From Silene conica (taxonomy: Eukaryota; Streptophyta; Magnoliopsida; Caryophyllales; Caryophyllaceae), in contig CM055320.2 of NCBI GenBank assembly GCA_029255685.2, positions 7,984,614-8,048,613 on the forward strand: DNA of 64,000 nt, written 5' to 3'. The notes beneath the pieces were generated by a model. It saw only the letters and a program-made list of their open reading frames with translations. It searched no databases and had not been told where the DNA came from. Below are positions 45,011 to 55,446 of the stretch, in pieces (the stretch's first letter is position 1; every line of letters begins with the position of its first letter). Made by a program: the position numbers and the translations under genes.

Positions 45011-46423
45011 TCATATACTTATCTAATGCAGAAGCCAAGCTGCTGACGTGGCATCACATAAAACAAGCTCTGTCTTACGTGGCGCGATTTAAAGCATCCT
45101 GACATATTGTCCAATAAAATTTGAATATAAGAGATTGCATTCCATAATTCCAGAAAAAAGATTTGATTCCATTTGCATTAAATTGGTTCCATAATTCTAC
45201 ACGTGATTTAATGCCAAGATTGCATTCCATAAGAACTCAAATTTTCGAGACTGAAAAGATTTGAATATAAGAGATTCAATTAATTAATAATTAATTAATA
45301 ATATAAATTTATAAATTTATTAAGTCAACAAGCCCATCCATCCCATAATTCTACATGTGAAAAGTAATTTAAATAAATTTAGGTAATTTAAATAACAGAT
45401 CCGCCAAATGACTGCCAAGATTGCATTTCATAAGAACTCAAATTGTCGAGACTTAAAAAATTTGAATATAAGAGATTCAATTAATTAATAATAATAATAA
45501 TTAATTAATAAATTAATAAATAATAAATTTATAAATCATGATCCTGCTCCGTAAATTACCTAAATGATAAGAATAATCCTACTAAAGATTTGATACACCA
45601 GATTTGATCTTTCTCTGATTCCTATTTTGTAAAGAATAATAACTATTTTGTAAAGAATAATAATAATAACCTATGTATAAATATTTCTCTAATTCCTTCT
45701 AATCTTGATAACAATCCAATCGTGGTCCGGAGCATTCCAAATAGATTTTTTTTGTTTGTTTGTTTAATCTTTATTAAATATGGGTCGGAATAAATTACTC
45801 TTTCTCGGTATATTTACTAATGTGAGCGTCGTAATTTATTAGACTACATTTTTACGTGAATGCGAATCATTTTGACAATTACAGACTATTTATTTAATAT
45901 TGTAAATGAGTGGTCATTTAATAAATTTGGAATGTTTTCGTGTAAGACGTCACACGCAATAACTGTTATTTAATATATGAACATCTTTAGTAAATATAAT
46001 CAAAAATACGTTTTTTAACCCAATTATACATTTACTACTCACGTCTCATCAGATTATTTACGTTTTGCTTTTATTGTACGATATGTAATATACAACTTTA
46101 TAGTATATATGGGTTACATATTTTAAAAATGGTGCAATGGGTAATTATAAGTGTATTAATTCTATCGTATGTCTCGATCATCTTAATGAACAGCCATATT
46201 ATAGCTCATGTATACCGTCATACGGTCATGTGTCATAAATAATTTGAAATTTATTTATACGTATATAATTAATCAACTTTTGTTGATATTATTAATTACG
46301 GTATTCATCTAAAGTTAAAAACAGGCCACCGTAAATAATTAATTTGTTTATCTCCAGTATTATTAATTATATTCATCTAAAATTTAAAAAACAGACCCGT
46401 GAATTTCACGGGTTACAACCTAG
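45011..46423 (+). mobile_element. Non-autonomous Helitron upstream of RLP gene A
   Basis: It starts A|TCATATACTTATCTAATG, with GTGGCATC and GTGGCGCG words inside the 5' end. It ends with the hairpin ACCCGTGAATTTCACGGGT, then TACAACCTAG and T. 1413 bp, AT-rich and non-coding. Its 3' end lies 47 bp before the TATA box of the RLP gene. The 5' end is assigned by motif only. Confidence 0.7.
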
Positions 46424-46469
46424 TTTGACTTAAACTAAACACCCCCTAAAATTAGGCACTACAATCTAC

Positions 46470-46480
46470 TATAAATAAAT
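46470..46480 (+). promoter_or_regulatory. TATA box of RLP gene A
   Basis: TATAAATAAAT 86 bases before the ATG, followed by a pyrimidine- and A-rich leader (CATTATTCTCTCAATAATT). Confidence 0.6.
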
Positions 46481-46555
46481 GCACACACCCTTTCAGATCA
46501 ATATAATAAACATTATTCTCTCAATAATTATATTTATACTCCATTTTGAATAAAA

Positions 46556-49357
46556 ATGACATCCCGTCTTCTGATTGTATTCTTAAATGTTTGGGTAACA
46601 TACTATTGTTGCCATGTTGCGTCAATGGAGTTTAATAAAACCAACTCAGAATGTGTGGAGAGTGAGAGAGATGCTCTGCTTCACTTCAAACAGGGCATTA
46701 TTGTTGACCATTGTGGACTCCTCGATGACTGGGGACACACTCAGGATTGCTGTCAATGGCCTGGTATTCGCTGCGACACCCAATCCGGTCATGTCGTTGG
46801 TATCAAACTTCCTGGTTCTGATTCTGATTATTTCGATCCGTGTTTAGAAGGTACACTCAATGTTTCTCTGATTAATTTGAAGCATTTGAAATATTTGGAC
46901 CTCAGTTTTAATAATTTTAGTGGGCAATTACCCAAGTTTATAGGTTCACTTGATACTTTACAGCAACTTAACCTCTCCAACTCTGGGTTTGGGGGTGTTA
47001 TTCCTCATGAGATCGGAAATCTTTCCAAATTAACATCCCTCGACCTTAACATGGGGGTGATGAGGGTGGATAACTTGTGGTGGCTTTCGCGTATGAGGTC
47101 GTTAAGTGAAGTGGACTTGAGTGGTATTGATCTGAGTGCAACTACAAACACATGGTTCTCTATTATTAACAACCTGCCTTCCTTACGAGTGCTTCGTTTG
47201 AGTGATTGTTTGCTATCTCAAAACTCACTTTCTTCTCTTTCATATATTAATTCATCAACAACTCTTACTGTCCTTGACCTTCATTTTAATAACTTGAATG
47301 TCACGTCAATATTTGACTGGTTGTTCAACTTGAGTGGAATTCAGACCACCCTCATATATCTTGACCTCTCCGATAACGAAATGTTTGCTAATAATCTGCA
47401 ACAATCTGTACATGCCATGAAACTTTTTGATAACTTATGTAGCTTACAAACCTTGGACATGTCGTACACCAATCTCAACTACATGTTCTCTAACATCCTC
47501 CAATCCCTTTCTACATGTACTCCCAAGGCATTAGTGTCACTAAGATTATCTGGAAACCAAGTTTGGGGCTCAATTCCTGATAGCATTGGAGATTTTTATC
47601 TCTTAAGGGAATTAGTAGTTGACAACAATAACCTAAATGGGACTATTTCTCAATCCCTTGGGAAACTTACGATGCTCGAGTGGTTGGAACTTTCTTCCAA
47701 TTCATTGAGTGGAACTCTCACAATTGGCCACTTATCAAACCTTTCAAAACTAATTATTTTGGATTTGTCAGATAACAAAAAAGTTGTGGTTAACATTAGT
47801 GTTGAATGGATTCCTCCATTTCAGCTCGATACGCTAGTTCTAGGATCATGCAAGATAGGCCCTCATTTTCCAAGATGGATTACAACTCAAAGAAACTTGT
47901 TTACGCTTGATATATCCAATGCTAGTATTTCAGACGCTATTCCTATTTCCTTTTGGAGCTCGAGCGTGTTGTCCGGAATTCAGTATCTTTATATGTCTAA
48001 CAATATGATTTATGGTATGATTCCAGATATACCAATCATATTTAATATCTACCCTTATATTGACTTGGGTTACAACTTATTGGAAGGTGTATTACCCTCA
48101 TTTCTAACAAATAATGTATCAAGTCTAAGTCTAAACAATAACAAGTTTTCAGGAGGCCTTTTTCATTTATTGTGCTCACACACACAAGTTATCAGAAGTC
48201 CTCTTTTCAATCTTGATATTTCCAACAACTTGCTTTCAGAAAAGTTTCCGAACTGTTGGGGCTATTTCAGTCAATTAACTAACTTGAATCTGAAGAACAA
48301 TAGTCTTTGGGGAAACTTACCAACCTCTATGGGTGCATTAGACCAACTTGGTATTTTACAATTGAGTAACAATAATATATCGGGTGAAATACCGGCATCC
48401 CTATTAAAGTGCAAGTCATTGGCATTTCTTGACGTTACAAATAACTCATTGGTTGGTCACATACCCCCCAGCTTTGGGCATATTTTGAGGAATCTTATCA
48501 TTGTTAACCTACAAAATAATGGTTTTACCGGAGTTCTTCCAACAAGCTTTTGTGATCTTTCACGACTTCAACTCATGGACTTTTCAAACAATCACATATC
48601 TGGTACTATTCCAAGATGTTTATACAAACTCGTAAGCATGTCTAATACAAATAACAATTCCGTTCAACAACTGGATATTTATCTAAGCCGTTTTGTGGTC
48701 GATGATACAAGCGTGGTGTGGAAAAGAAAGGAACGAACATTTGGTGGCAGCGATTCATTAGGATTACTTAAAGGCATTGATCTTTCTAACAATAAGCTAG
48801 AAGGTCATATTCCAGAAGGTATATCAAGTCTCATTGGATTAAAATACTTAAATCTATCACGAAACAATCTTAGCGGTATTATTATGCCAAAAATAGGTCA
48901 ACTGACATTTTTGGAGTCTCTTGATTTATCTCATAACCATCTTACCGGAGAAATCCCACCAAGTTTGGCTCAAGTTAGCTATCTAACGACATTTGATATT
49001 TCCGACAATAACTTGACCGGGAAGATTCCAATCAGTACCCAATTACAAAGCTTTGATGCATCAAATTACATGGGAAATCCTGGGCTTTGCGGATCACCGC
49101 TCCCTATGTGTGCGGGAGATAAAGCTCCCGCCATCGCGTCAAGTGGTTACTACGAGCAAGACACCAAAGACGACTTTATGCTAGGATTGTATATAAGTGT
49201 GATACTTGGATTCATCGTAGGATTTTGGGGAGTTTGTGGCACTTTAGTTGTGAAGAGATCTTGGAGACATGCGTATTTCCGATTCTACGAAGATATTAAA
49301 GACAGGGTGTATGTTATATGGGTTGTTTACATAGTTAAAGCTTGGAGGAGATCCTAA
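46556..49357 (+). CDS. LRR receptor-like protein A (EIX2/Cf-like), intact
   Basis: A single-exon gene of 933 aa. Residues 1-24 are a signal peptide (LLIVFLNVWVTYYCCHV). An LRRNT cap follows (CVESERDALLHFKQG, DCCQWPGIRC). Roughly 25-28 plant-type LRRs (LxxLxLSNNNxSGxIP) run to about residue 830 with an island region (TSVVWKRKERTFGG) before the last repeats. Then a cap (NPGLCGSPLPMC), an acidic juxtamembrane segment, one transmembrane helix (~876-899, LGLYISVILGFIVGFWGVCG) and a short basic tail without kinase. RLPs of this group sit in the plasma membrane, sense microbial or peptide ligands and signal through partner kinases such as SOBIR1 (family knowledge). Paralogue: 55447-58134. Confidence 0.92.
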   Translation: MTSRLLIVFLNVWVTYYCCHVASMEFNKTNSECVESERDALLHFKQGIIVDHCGLLDDWGHTQDCCQWPGIRCDTQSGHVVGIKLPGSDSDYFDPCLEGTLNVSLINLKHLKYLDLSFNNFSGQLPKFIGSLDTLQQLNLSNSGFGGVIPHEIGNLSKLTSLDLNMGVMRVDNLWWLSRMRSLSEVDLSGIDLSATTNTWFSIINNLPSLRVLRLSDCLLSQNSLSSLSYINSSTTLTVLDLHFNNLNVTSIFDWLFNLSGIQTTLIYLDLSDNEMFANNLQQSVHAMKLFDNLCSLQTLDMSYTNLNYMFSNILQSLSTCTPKALVSLRLSGNQVWGSIPDSIGDFYLLRELVVDNNNLNGTISQSLGKLTMLEWLELSSNSLSGTLTIGHLSNLSKLIILDLSDNKKVVVNISVEWIPPFQLDTLVLGSCKIGPHFPRWITTQRNLFTLDISNASISDAIPISFWSSSVLSGIQYLYMSNNMIYGMIPDIPIIFNIYPYIDLGYNLLEGVLPSFLTNNVSSLSLNNNKFSGGLFHLLCSHTQVIRSPLFNLDISNNLLSEKFPNCWGYFSQLTNLNLKNNSLWGNLPTSMGALDQLGILQLSNNNISGEIPASLLKCKSLAFLDVTNNSLVGHIPPSFGHILRNLIIVNLQNNGFTGVLPTSFCDLSRLQLMDFSNNHISGTIPRCLYKLVSMSNTNNNSVQQLDIYLSRFVVDDTSVVWKRKERTFGGSDSLGLLKGIDLSNNKLEGHIPEGISSLIGLKYLNLSRNNLSGIIMPKIGQLTFLESLDLSHNHLTGEIPPSLAQVSYLTTFDISDNNLTGKIPISTQLQSFDASNYMGNPGLCGSPLPMCAGDKAPAIASSGYYEQDTKDDFMLGLYISVILGFIVGFWGVCGTLVVKRSWRHAYFRFYEDIKDRVYVIWVVYIVKAWRRS

Positions 49358-50298
49358 AGCTAGTTTCTTAATCTTTTTATCATAATTTTGCTATAACATC
49401 AATACTTGGATCCATAAGTGCCTAGTTTACAGTTTCTGCATAATTTATGATCAATAATGAAGTCTGAATGTTCTTTTGTTTCTTGGCGTTGATGTATATG
49501 GGTATAATTTATGGGGGTTGTTTGCGAGAATAAGTGACTTGGTTATATGTTTAAGAGCGGTCACCGAAGTAAAGTCTTTTGTATCCGCTTTCAATATACA
49601 GTGTTATGGGGAGTTGTTTAGGCATTGTGGTAACAATAGTTTCTGGTCGATAAATTGGCATGTTCTCCGTAGATGCCAAGGGCTGTCCTATGAAGGTTGT
49701 TAGACGGTTAGAGTAACCGACCAAACAAGGTCCGGTACATAGTTAAGTGTTGTCTAGAAGATAAACCTTCATACTTGAAATCTCAGTAAATATTTTCGAG
49801 ATGTTCCTCTAATAAGGTGGCAAGGAGGTTTAATCGGTGTAAGGTCAATCTCGATTGTTTAATTGGTGTAAGATAAATCTCGGTTGTGAGAAGTATATGC
49901 ACAGGACCGACCTAACAAGGTGTCGTAGTTGCGTAGCTGTTCGATTCCTTAACATGATTAATCAAATCCTTAAAATCACAAACTTGAAAGAATAATGAAT
50001 AATCACTTAAATTATCCAATTATCAATAGTTTAAGTCAACAACAAGCATACTTCTGCAAGAATGATAAAGTCAACTCCTGTAAATATGTTCTGTATTTCT
50101 CACAAATTAGCAATATTAAATTATGAATCATATATAAATTAACTATGATGTGATGAGAACCATACCAACTCATCACATTATATGTCTCAGCCGCAAGCCT
50201 TAAACAATTATCCAAGGCCGTCTAATTGCAAGTTTAAAAGGTTCTCAAAACCGGTTACAAAAGCCGAGTTGTGACTAAATTTGAGTTTATGCTGAGGA
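49358..50298. other. Spacer between RLP A and DUF1218 gene
   Basis: Holds the RLP 3' UTR. The stretch to about 49775 has a counterpart in unit B (58195-58605). No gene or RNA supported. Confidence 0.5.
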
Positions 50299-51299
50299 AT
50301 GAAGAAGATGGGATGCAAGTCGATAGCAGTTTGCATTGTTGTAGCCATCTTGGGTGTGTTTTCAACCGCGGTGGGTCTTGTGCTCGAGTTTGCCCCTGAT
50401 AAGAAAATGGTAACTTCTTGTTAATTAACCTATTTATGTTCAGGCGCGAAGGTAGTTACTCGATTGATTGTTGAAACCTTTGATGTTTTGGGCAGGTTCG
50501 TTTGTTTCGCTTTAGCTGGAACAATGATGATGACTACTGCACAGGTGTAGATTGTGTGCAGTGTGATTACTTTCGCAGTCCGGCATTCTACCTGTTGGTC
50601 GCAGCTTCATTTTCTGTCATTTTTGGTCAGATGATCGTAAGTATCTCGACTGACTGTGGTTGTTGCAGCGGACGGAAGTCTTCTTCCTCTTCACAGATAC
50701 TTTCCGTTTCTGCTTTCGTCTTCTCATGGTAATTATGTTATCCCTTAATTATAGGGAGTATGAAATAGTTGAGTGTACAAGTGAGAAAATCCTATATTTT
50801 TTGACTGATTTTTCAGAACAGTTGTTATCGAAATAAACATGTAGAATCACTGAGAAAAACCGTTGTATGGATAATAAATGGCAGGTTGTCATGTATAGCA
50901 GCAATAATAGTCTACTTAATCGGAGGAGCAAAACAATATGGCGTTCAATTCCCCGAGTCAGGTCGCGTATCCTCGTTACGCAGTATCTGGGTTGATAATA
51001 CAAATTGTTACAAGGTTAAACCTGGGATATTTGGTGCAGCTGCTGCATTTTCTTTTGGTGCTGCATCTCTTGGAATCATAACTTACCTTATTTCAATTTC
51101 CAAAAATAGCAGGAGAGAAATTTTGAGTACTACTGAATTTCAGAATCATGGTAATTCTCCTGATCATATGGATCGTCCAACTGACATAGCAGTAGCGCTA
51201 CCAAACGTCCCAGCAACACCAGTGCGCCGGTTTCTGACAGTTGAACAATATCAGATTCCATCAGAACCACAGCGAATTCCTGTGATGGTACAAGCTTGA
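50299..51299 (+). CDS. DUF1218 four-helix membrane protein
   Basis: Exons 50299-50409, 50496-50728 and 50885-51299, all GT-AG, 252 aa. Exon 1 gives the first membrane helix (SIAVCIVVAILGVFSTAVGL). Exon 2 has a Cys-rich loop (YCTGVDCVQCDYF) and the second helix (FYLLVAASFSVIFGQMIV). Exon 3 completes the third (SWLSCIAAIIVYLIGG) and the fourth (GIFGAAAAFSFGAASLGIIT), followed by a polar tail. This layout is that of the plant DUF1218 family, which includes the DESIGUAL/VCC and MWL proteins linked to leaf symmetry and wall lignin. The exact subgroup is not clear. The start is the first ATG (MKKMGCKS); the second Met four codons on is equally possible. A broken copy lies at 58612-58905. Confidence 0.8.
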
Positions 51300-51861
51300 G
51301 CTGCATTGAAAGGATTTTGAAATGAATGTATCAAAATCTATGAACAGAGCGGAAACTGAGAGTGTCTTTCTTCCATCACGACTTGAGGCTACAGTCGTAT
51401 TTATGTGATTATTTGTGAATTTGATCCAACTTGACTCGTATTTTGTTTTCTCAATTGCTAAATATCGTCATTTAAGTTACTTCATATCGTCATTTTTCAT
51501 GTAAATTCAATTTCGCTTTTATATTCTAATTCATATTCATTAAACCCTCTCACCGGAGATTTATTATTATTTGTTAAGTCGAGCTGTTGCTCTATCGTCG
51601 GTTACAATGCAGAATCTACGGTCACTATCTTAGCCGTGTGTTGGGTAAAAACCTGAGTCGTGTCACATTTTATCTGTCTTAATTTTAGGCAGATTTACTG
51701 TCTAAAATTTGAATTTTCGGAAAAGATATGTTCTGGCTCCCCAATTGCTTGATACAAATAGTTCCTAAATCGAGTTGACTAGGAGAGCAAGAAAGAAAAT
51801 AAGGGCAATAATAATGGTAACATATAAAGAGTTTCGTTCATATAATACAACAACCATTGAG
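51300..51861. other. 3' flank of the DUF1218 gene
   Basis: 3' UTR and spacer, closely matched by 58900-59480 in unit B. No further gene. Confidence 0.5.
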
Positions 51862-51870
51862 TTGGAAAAT

Positions 51871-52096
51871 CACAAAAACTTGTATAAGACCGTCGCTGTG
51901 TGACCAGTTGAAAAGTGACCATATTGTGATAAGTAGTGACCACTTTTGAGTAAATAGTGACCACCTTTTTTAAGAAAAAAATGACCTATTTTTCAAAAGT
52001 GGTCACTGTTTATCAATAAGTGGTCACATTTTACCACAAAATGGTCACATTTTGTAAAAAAAGCACGGGTGAGACGGTCGTACAGGAGAATTACTG
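51871..52096. mobile_element. MULE-type MITE with an empty site in unit B
   Basis: 226 bp, with the 9-bp duplication TTGGAAAAT at 51862-51870 and 52097-52105. Imperfect ends: CACAAAAACTTGTATAAGAC against the inverted right end CAGTAATTCTCCTGTACGAC, both followed by CGTC. The interior is a palindrome-like run of GTGGTCACT/AGTGACCAC words. The homologous spot in unit B (59473-59487, GAGTTAGAAAAAACTGCG) has no insert. Confidence 0.9.
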
Positions 52097-52237
52097 TTGG
52101 AAAATACTGCGACTGTGACACTTGTGAGGCTCATTCAAATGACCGGCTGAGTGTTGACCTTGATGAGCATCGATTGAAATTCCCACCCGGTCCAATGATA
52201 GTCCGTCGATAACTAAGACGTTGTTGGGTTGTTGCAG

Positions 52238-52312
52238 GTATATGATGAATGTGGAATTAAAACCATGATGGATGCAATAACATGGGATCCGATACTTTTA
52301 AAATTAGATATT
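52238..52312 (+). pseudogene. JIP23-like exon 2 fragment (unit A)
   Basis: After TTGTTGGGTTGTTGCAG, which equals the intron end of JIP23-like gene 2, the frame reads VYDECGIKTMMDAITWDPIL and LKLDI. It then stops where a MULE arm (GAAGTTTTTGCTTAAATG) begins. No exon 1 nearby. Confidence 0.8.
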
Positions 52313-52680
52313 GAAGTTTTTGCTTAAATGAGATCAAAATTCAAACTATTTAACAAAATAGCATGGGTTTCAAATTATTTATTAAAATTGGGTTCGCGTC
52401 GTAAACTCCGAATTTTTTATTTTTTTTTTCATAAATTTTGCTCTTGTCGCTCGCCAGGACAGCGACAAGTTGCTTCCATATTCAGTAGTTTGAGAAGCTA
52501 CGTTCGTCATTTCCGTTCTTCTTACTCCGACCACCAAATAATGAAATACAACCATCATTCTCGTCTTCTCACGCTCCTTATCATATTCACATTGTTGTTT
52601 GAGTTATTTGTTTCATGGTTTGTGCAAAAAATGACCCATAATATAGCCGTTTACTAACAATTTCAGTTTCCAAAATCCAT
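52313..52680. mobile_element. Solo MULE terminal arm (unit A)
   Basis: About 370 bp similar to the terminal repeats of the Pack-MULE at 16037-17324 (GAAGTTTTTGCTTAAATG, TTCTTACTCCGACCACCAAA, TTGTTTGAGTTATTTGTTTC). No opposite arm was found, so it is a truncated element. Confidence 0.75.
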
Positions 52681-53018
52681 TTAAATTAATAGTGTTAATA
52701 GTGATAGATAGATCAGCTATTAACTCATAAATTTATCACTCTCCTTGTATGATTTTTAAATAATTAGCTTAAAGCAATCTAATAACTCACGTTCTTCTAA
52801 CAATAAGGTTAATAAATTATATTCGGTCGTACCTCTTAATTTATTTTAGGTACTTGTTCTTGAAAAAGAACAAGTCGGAAAGTCAAGTTCATGACTTGGA
52901 CTCTAATACCTGAATACAACATATTTAGATTAGAAACGAGTTTAAGAAAACATGTGCTTCTGTCTAAATTCTAATATATGGCCTCAATCCTCTTCGAAAG
53001 ATGAGTCAGACGAGTTGC

Positions 53019-53088
53019 TTAGTGAACGACAGTGATCGGGCATGTAGCGGTGTTCACCACATGGTTGCTCACACTTCCTAAGATCACC
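53019..53088 (-). pseudogene. Orphan last exon of the USP gene (unit A)
   Basis: A 70-bp exon with its acceptor (GTGTGACAG) encodes VILGSVSNHVVNTATCPITV and VH before the stop. It is nearly the same as exon 4 of the USP gene at 60357-60426. The first three exons are missing here because homology to unit B ends just outside. Confidence 0.85.
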
Positions 53089-53199
53089 CTGTCACACCAA
53101 GTAATCCATTAGCTATTTAATTACGCAAGTGAAGTGGATTGTTCGTTTTTTCCTAAATTAAATTGGCTAGTTATGTAATTTTTGAACATTTAATTCTTA

Positions 53200-55170
53200 T
53201 CATCAGAAATTCTAACTATAATGACAAATATCCTATGTATAAAAGCAACAACCACAGTGCTTAGGTGTCGCACTGTGGTTAAAAGTTCATTTTTTTTTAT
53301 TTTACTTTTAAAAGGTGGCCCACCATATTCTACATTCTCTTTTATTTCCTATGCTGCAAACACTTTTATTTTCATCTACAACAATAAATCTTACAAATTA
53401 CTCATATATGTGGATTGCATATTAAATAACCATATTAAAAAAAATCATTAACAACTTTTATAGTTAAATTAATTAAGGTATAAATAGGAAATTATTCAAC
53501 AATTTTTTTAAAACACTTATTATTATAAGAAAAAAATACAGAAAAATAAGTCAAATAAAGAGAAAACAGAAATTGTTATATGAAAAATATTTGATAGGGT
53601 AAGCATTAACATGAAAAATATTCACATATGACATTAAAATTAAATAAGTCACTATATCTATGGTGTTCAATTGTTGATGAGCATTATTCACATCAATTAT
53701 TCACTTAAGATGAACTCCGTATAAAATATGGAAATAACTAAGATCGATGGATAAATTAATTAAATCGAAAAAAATCAGAAATATTTTGATAATAAGTAAA
53801 AAACATAATAATATTGAATCCCGAAAATATGGACAAAAAAATATTCGTATGCATAAATTTTATTTTTATTGAAATTTGAAAAATACGGCAAAAAAATTAC
53901 TCCGTATGAAGGATTGCAACGGCAGAGAGAGAGGAATTGGGACATTGCGAGTTCAAATGATCTTGAAATGGCGAGTGTAACAGATTAGGTAAGACGGAAA
54001 TCAAATGAGAGTGTGGCAAGATGGAAGGTACAAAATACGGAGTAGTATGTTATGGAAAGGTGGTTAGATTTAGGGTGAGAGATGAGAGAGCACAAAGTTG
54101 TATGTGTGGCTATGGTGGGTTGGTATATGGGTCGTTAATAACATGTCTTTGGACTTGGTCTGTTTTGGGTAAACTCGCTCAAAGTAAGTCTAAGTTTCGA
54201 GCCTTTGTTTCACAAATATTACCATAATTTCAAATGGTTTTACGGGTTATGAATTTATATATTTTTTTATCTCATTCATTTATCTACAATTAAATATGTT
54301 AAGAAAAAAATCTAAAGATATGCGACAAATAAGTGTATATTTATTAAAAATTAAAAGTACGTTCTTCCAAATTCGCGGGTATGTGTAAATTGGAACAATC
54401 ATAAATTTTTTTTGCACGGGTTTGTCTCCCATTGAAACAACCGAAAAAACCACACGCGGTTAAGCATTCTGGTGCAATTTGCAAGGTTTTTTTTCTACAC
54501 ATGCTTACGTATTATAGTTCTAATACACGGGTCTGTATTTCAAATTCACTCATACACGTATAGTATGTGTTAATTCCATATTTCAAATTTCACAATGTGG
54601 GTGTTTACACAGGTTTAGATTACAAATTCTTGATCAATCACGCGCTTTACACAATAAGTTTAATACGTAGGTCCTAATTAACAACTAACATTTGAAAACA
54701 ATCATGTGTAAGTATAGGACACTATTAATACACGGGCATAATTAACATTCAATATATGTAAAACAATTACACGGGTTTATATTGTCTTAATGTTGACATT
54801 TTTGTAATTTACATAGAATAATGTCTTTCATTTGAACTTTCTTAATATTTTCCTAAGTCAGTATTTACACACGTTCAGCTCTATGTGCCCATTTCGAGAG
54901 TCACAATCAAAAAGAGACTAAAAATTCTTATTTGCGATGATGAAAAACGCGCGTCCAATTTCGAGAAGTTATAATACAATTGTAATTATGATTGTACATC
55001 ATTACTGTTCATTGTGTTTTTGTTACCCTATTTTAAAAATCATCTTCATATATTGAACCACACTAACTAGGTAAAATATGACCGTATTTAAAAAAACAAG
55101 GTATAGTAACGACATTTTTTACAATATTTTAAAGTGCAGGCCCGTGCAATTTGCACGGGCATAAGACTAG
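53200..55170 (+). mobile_element. Helitron, non-coding, plus strand
   Basis: The 3' end has the perfect hairpin GCCCGTGCAAT/TTGCACGGGC, then ATAAGACTAG and T. The start is near TCATCAGAAATTCTAACTAT (TC at 53200 or 53211). The body contains many ACACGGGT/GTGTAAAT words and no gene. The 3' ~1.7 kb is related, in inverted orientation, to 62271-64000. Confidence 0.72.
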
Positions 55171-55446
55171 TTGATTAATAAAAAAAATCATATACTATTC
55201 ATCCTTTAACTACCCCGCAGCCCCACTGTCCTCTGAAAATGCGTATTACTTTCATTGAAGGAGTAAACATTATTAAAACGCAGATGACCAAAGACTTCAC
55301 CATTAATAAACATTATTCAGAAGACCAAAGACTTCACCATTTTTGAAAAATGTAATTATATAACTCGCTTCAATGCTCGTCACTTTGATAATGCACACGA
55401 CAACATTTCTGATCGATATAATTATACTTCACCATTTTGAATAAAA
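55171..55446 (+). promoter_or_regulatory. Upstream region of RLP gene B
   Basis: Shares GAAAATGCGTATTACT and GACCAAAGACTTCACC with the displaced upstream sequence of gene A, and CCATTTTGAATAAAAATGA directly before the ATG. I see no convincing TATA box equal to that of gene A; the TATAATTATAC near 55417 is the best candidate. Confidence 0.4.

Larger units (their letters stand above)
46430..53120 (+). repeat. Tandem duplication unit A
   Basis: Order: RLP A, DUF1218 gene, MITE, JIP23 exon fragment, MULE arm, USP last exon. Colinear with unit B at 55200-60490. The two flanks show the same words at corresponding points. Confidence 0.85.

Noticed and set aside
49476..49703. 75-aa frame after RLP A
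   Set aside because: It lies in the 3' flank, is not maintained as an open frame in unit B and has no domain.
54021..54227. 68-aa frame inside the plus-strand Helitron
   Set aside because: The related sequence near 63360-63500 does not keep it open; no known domain.
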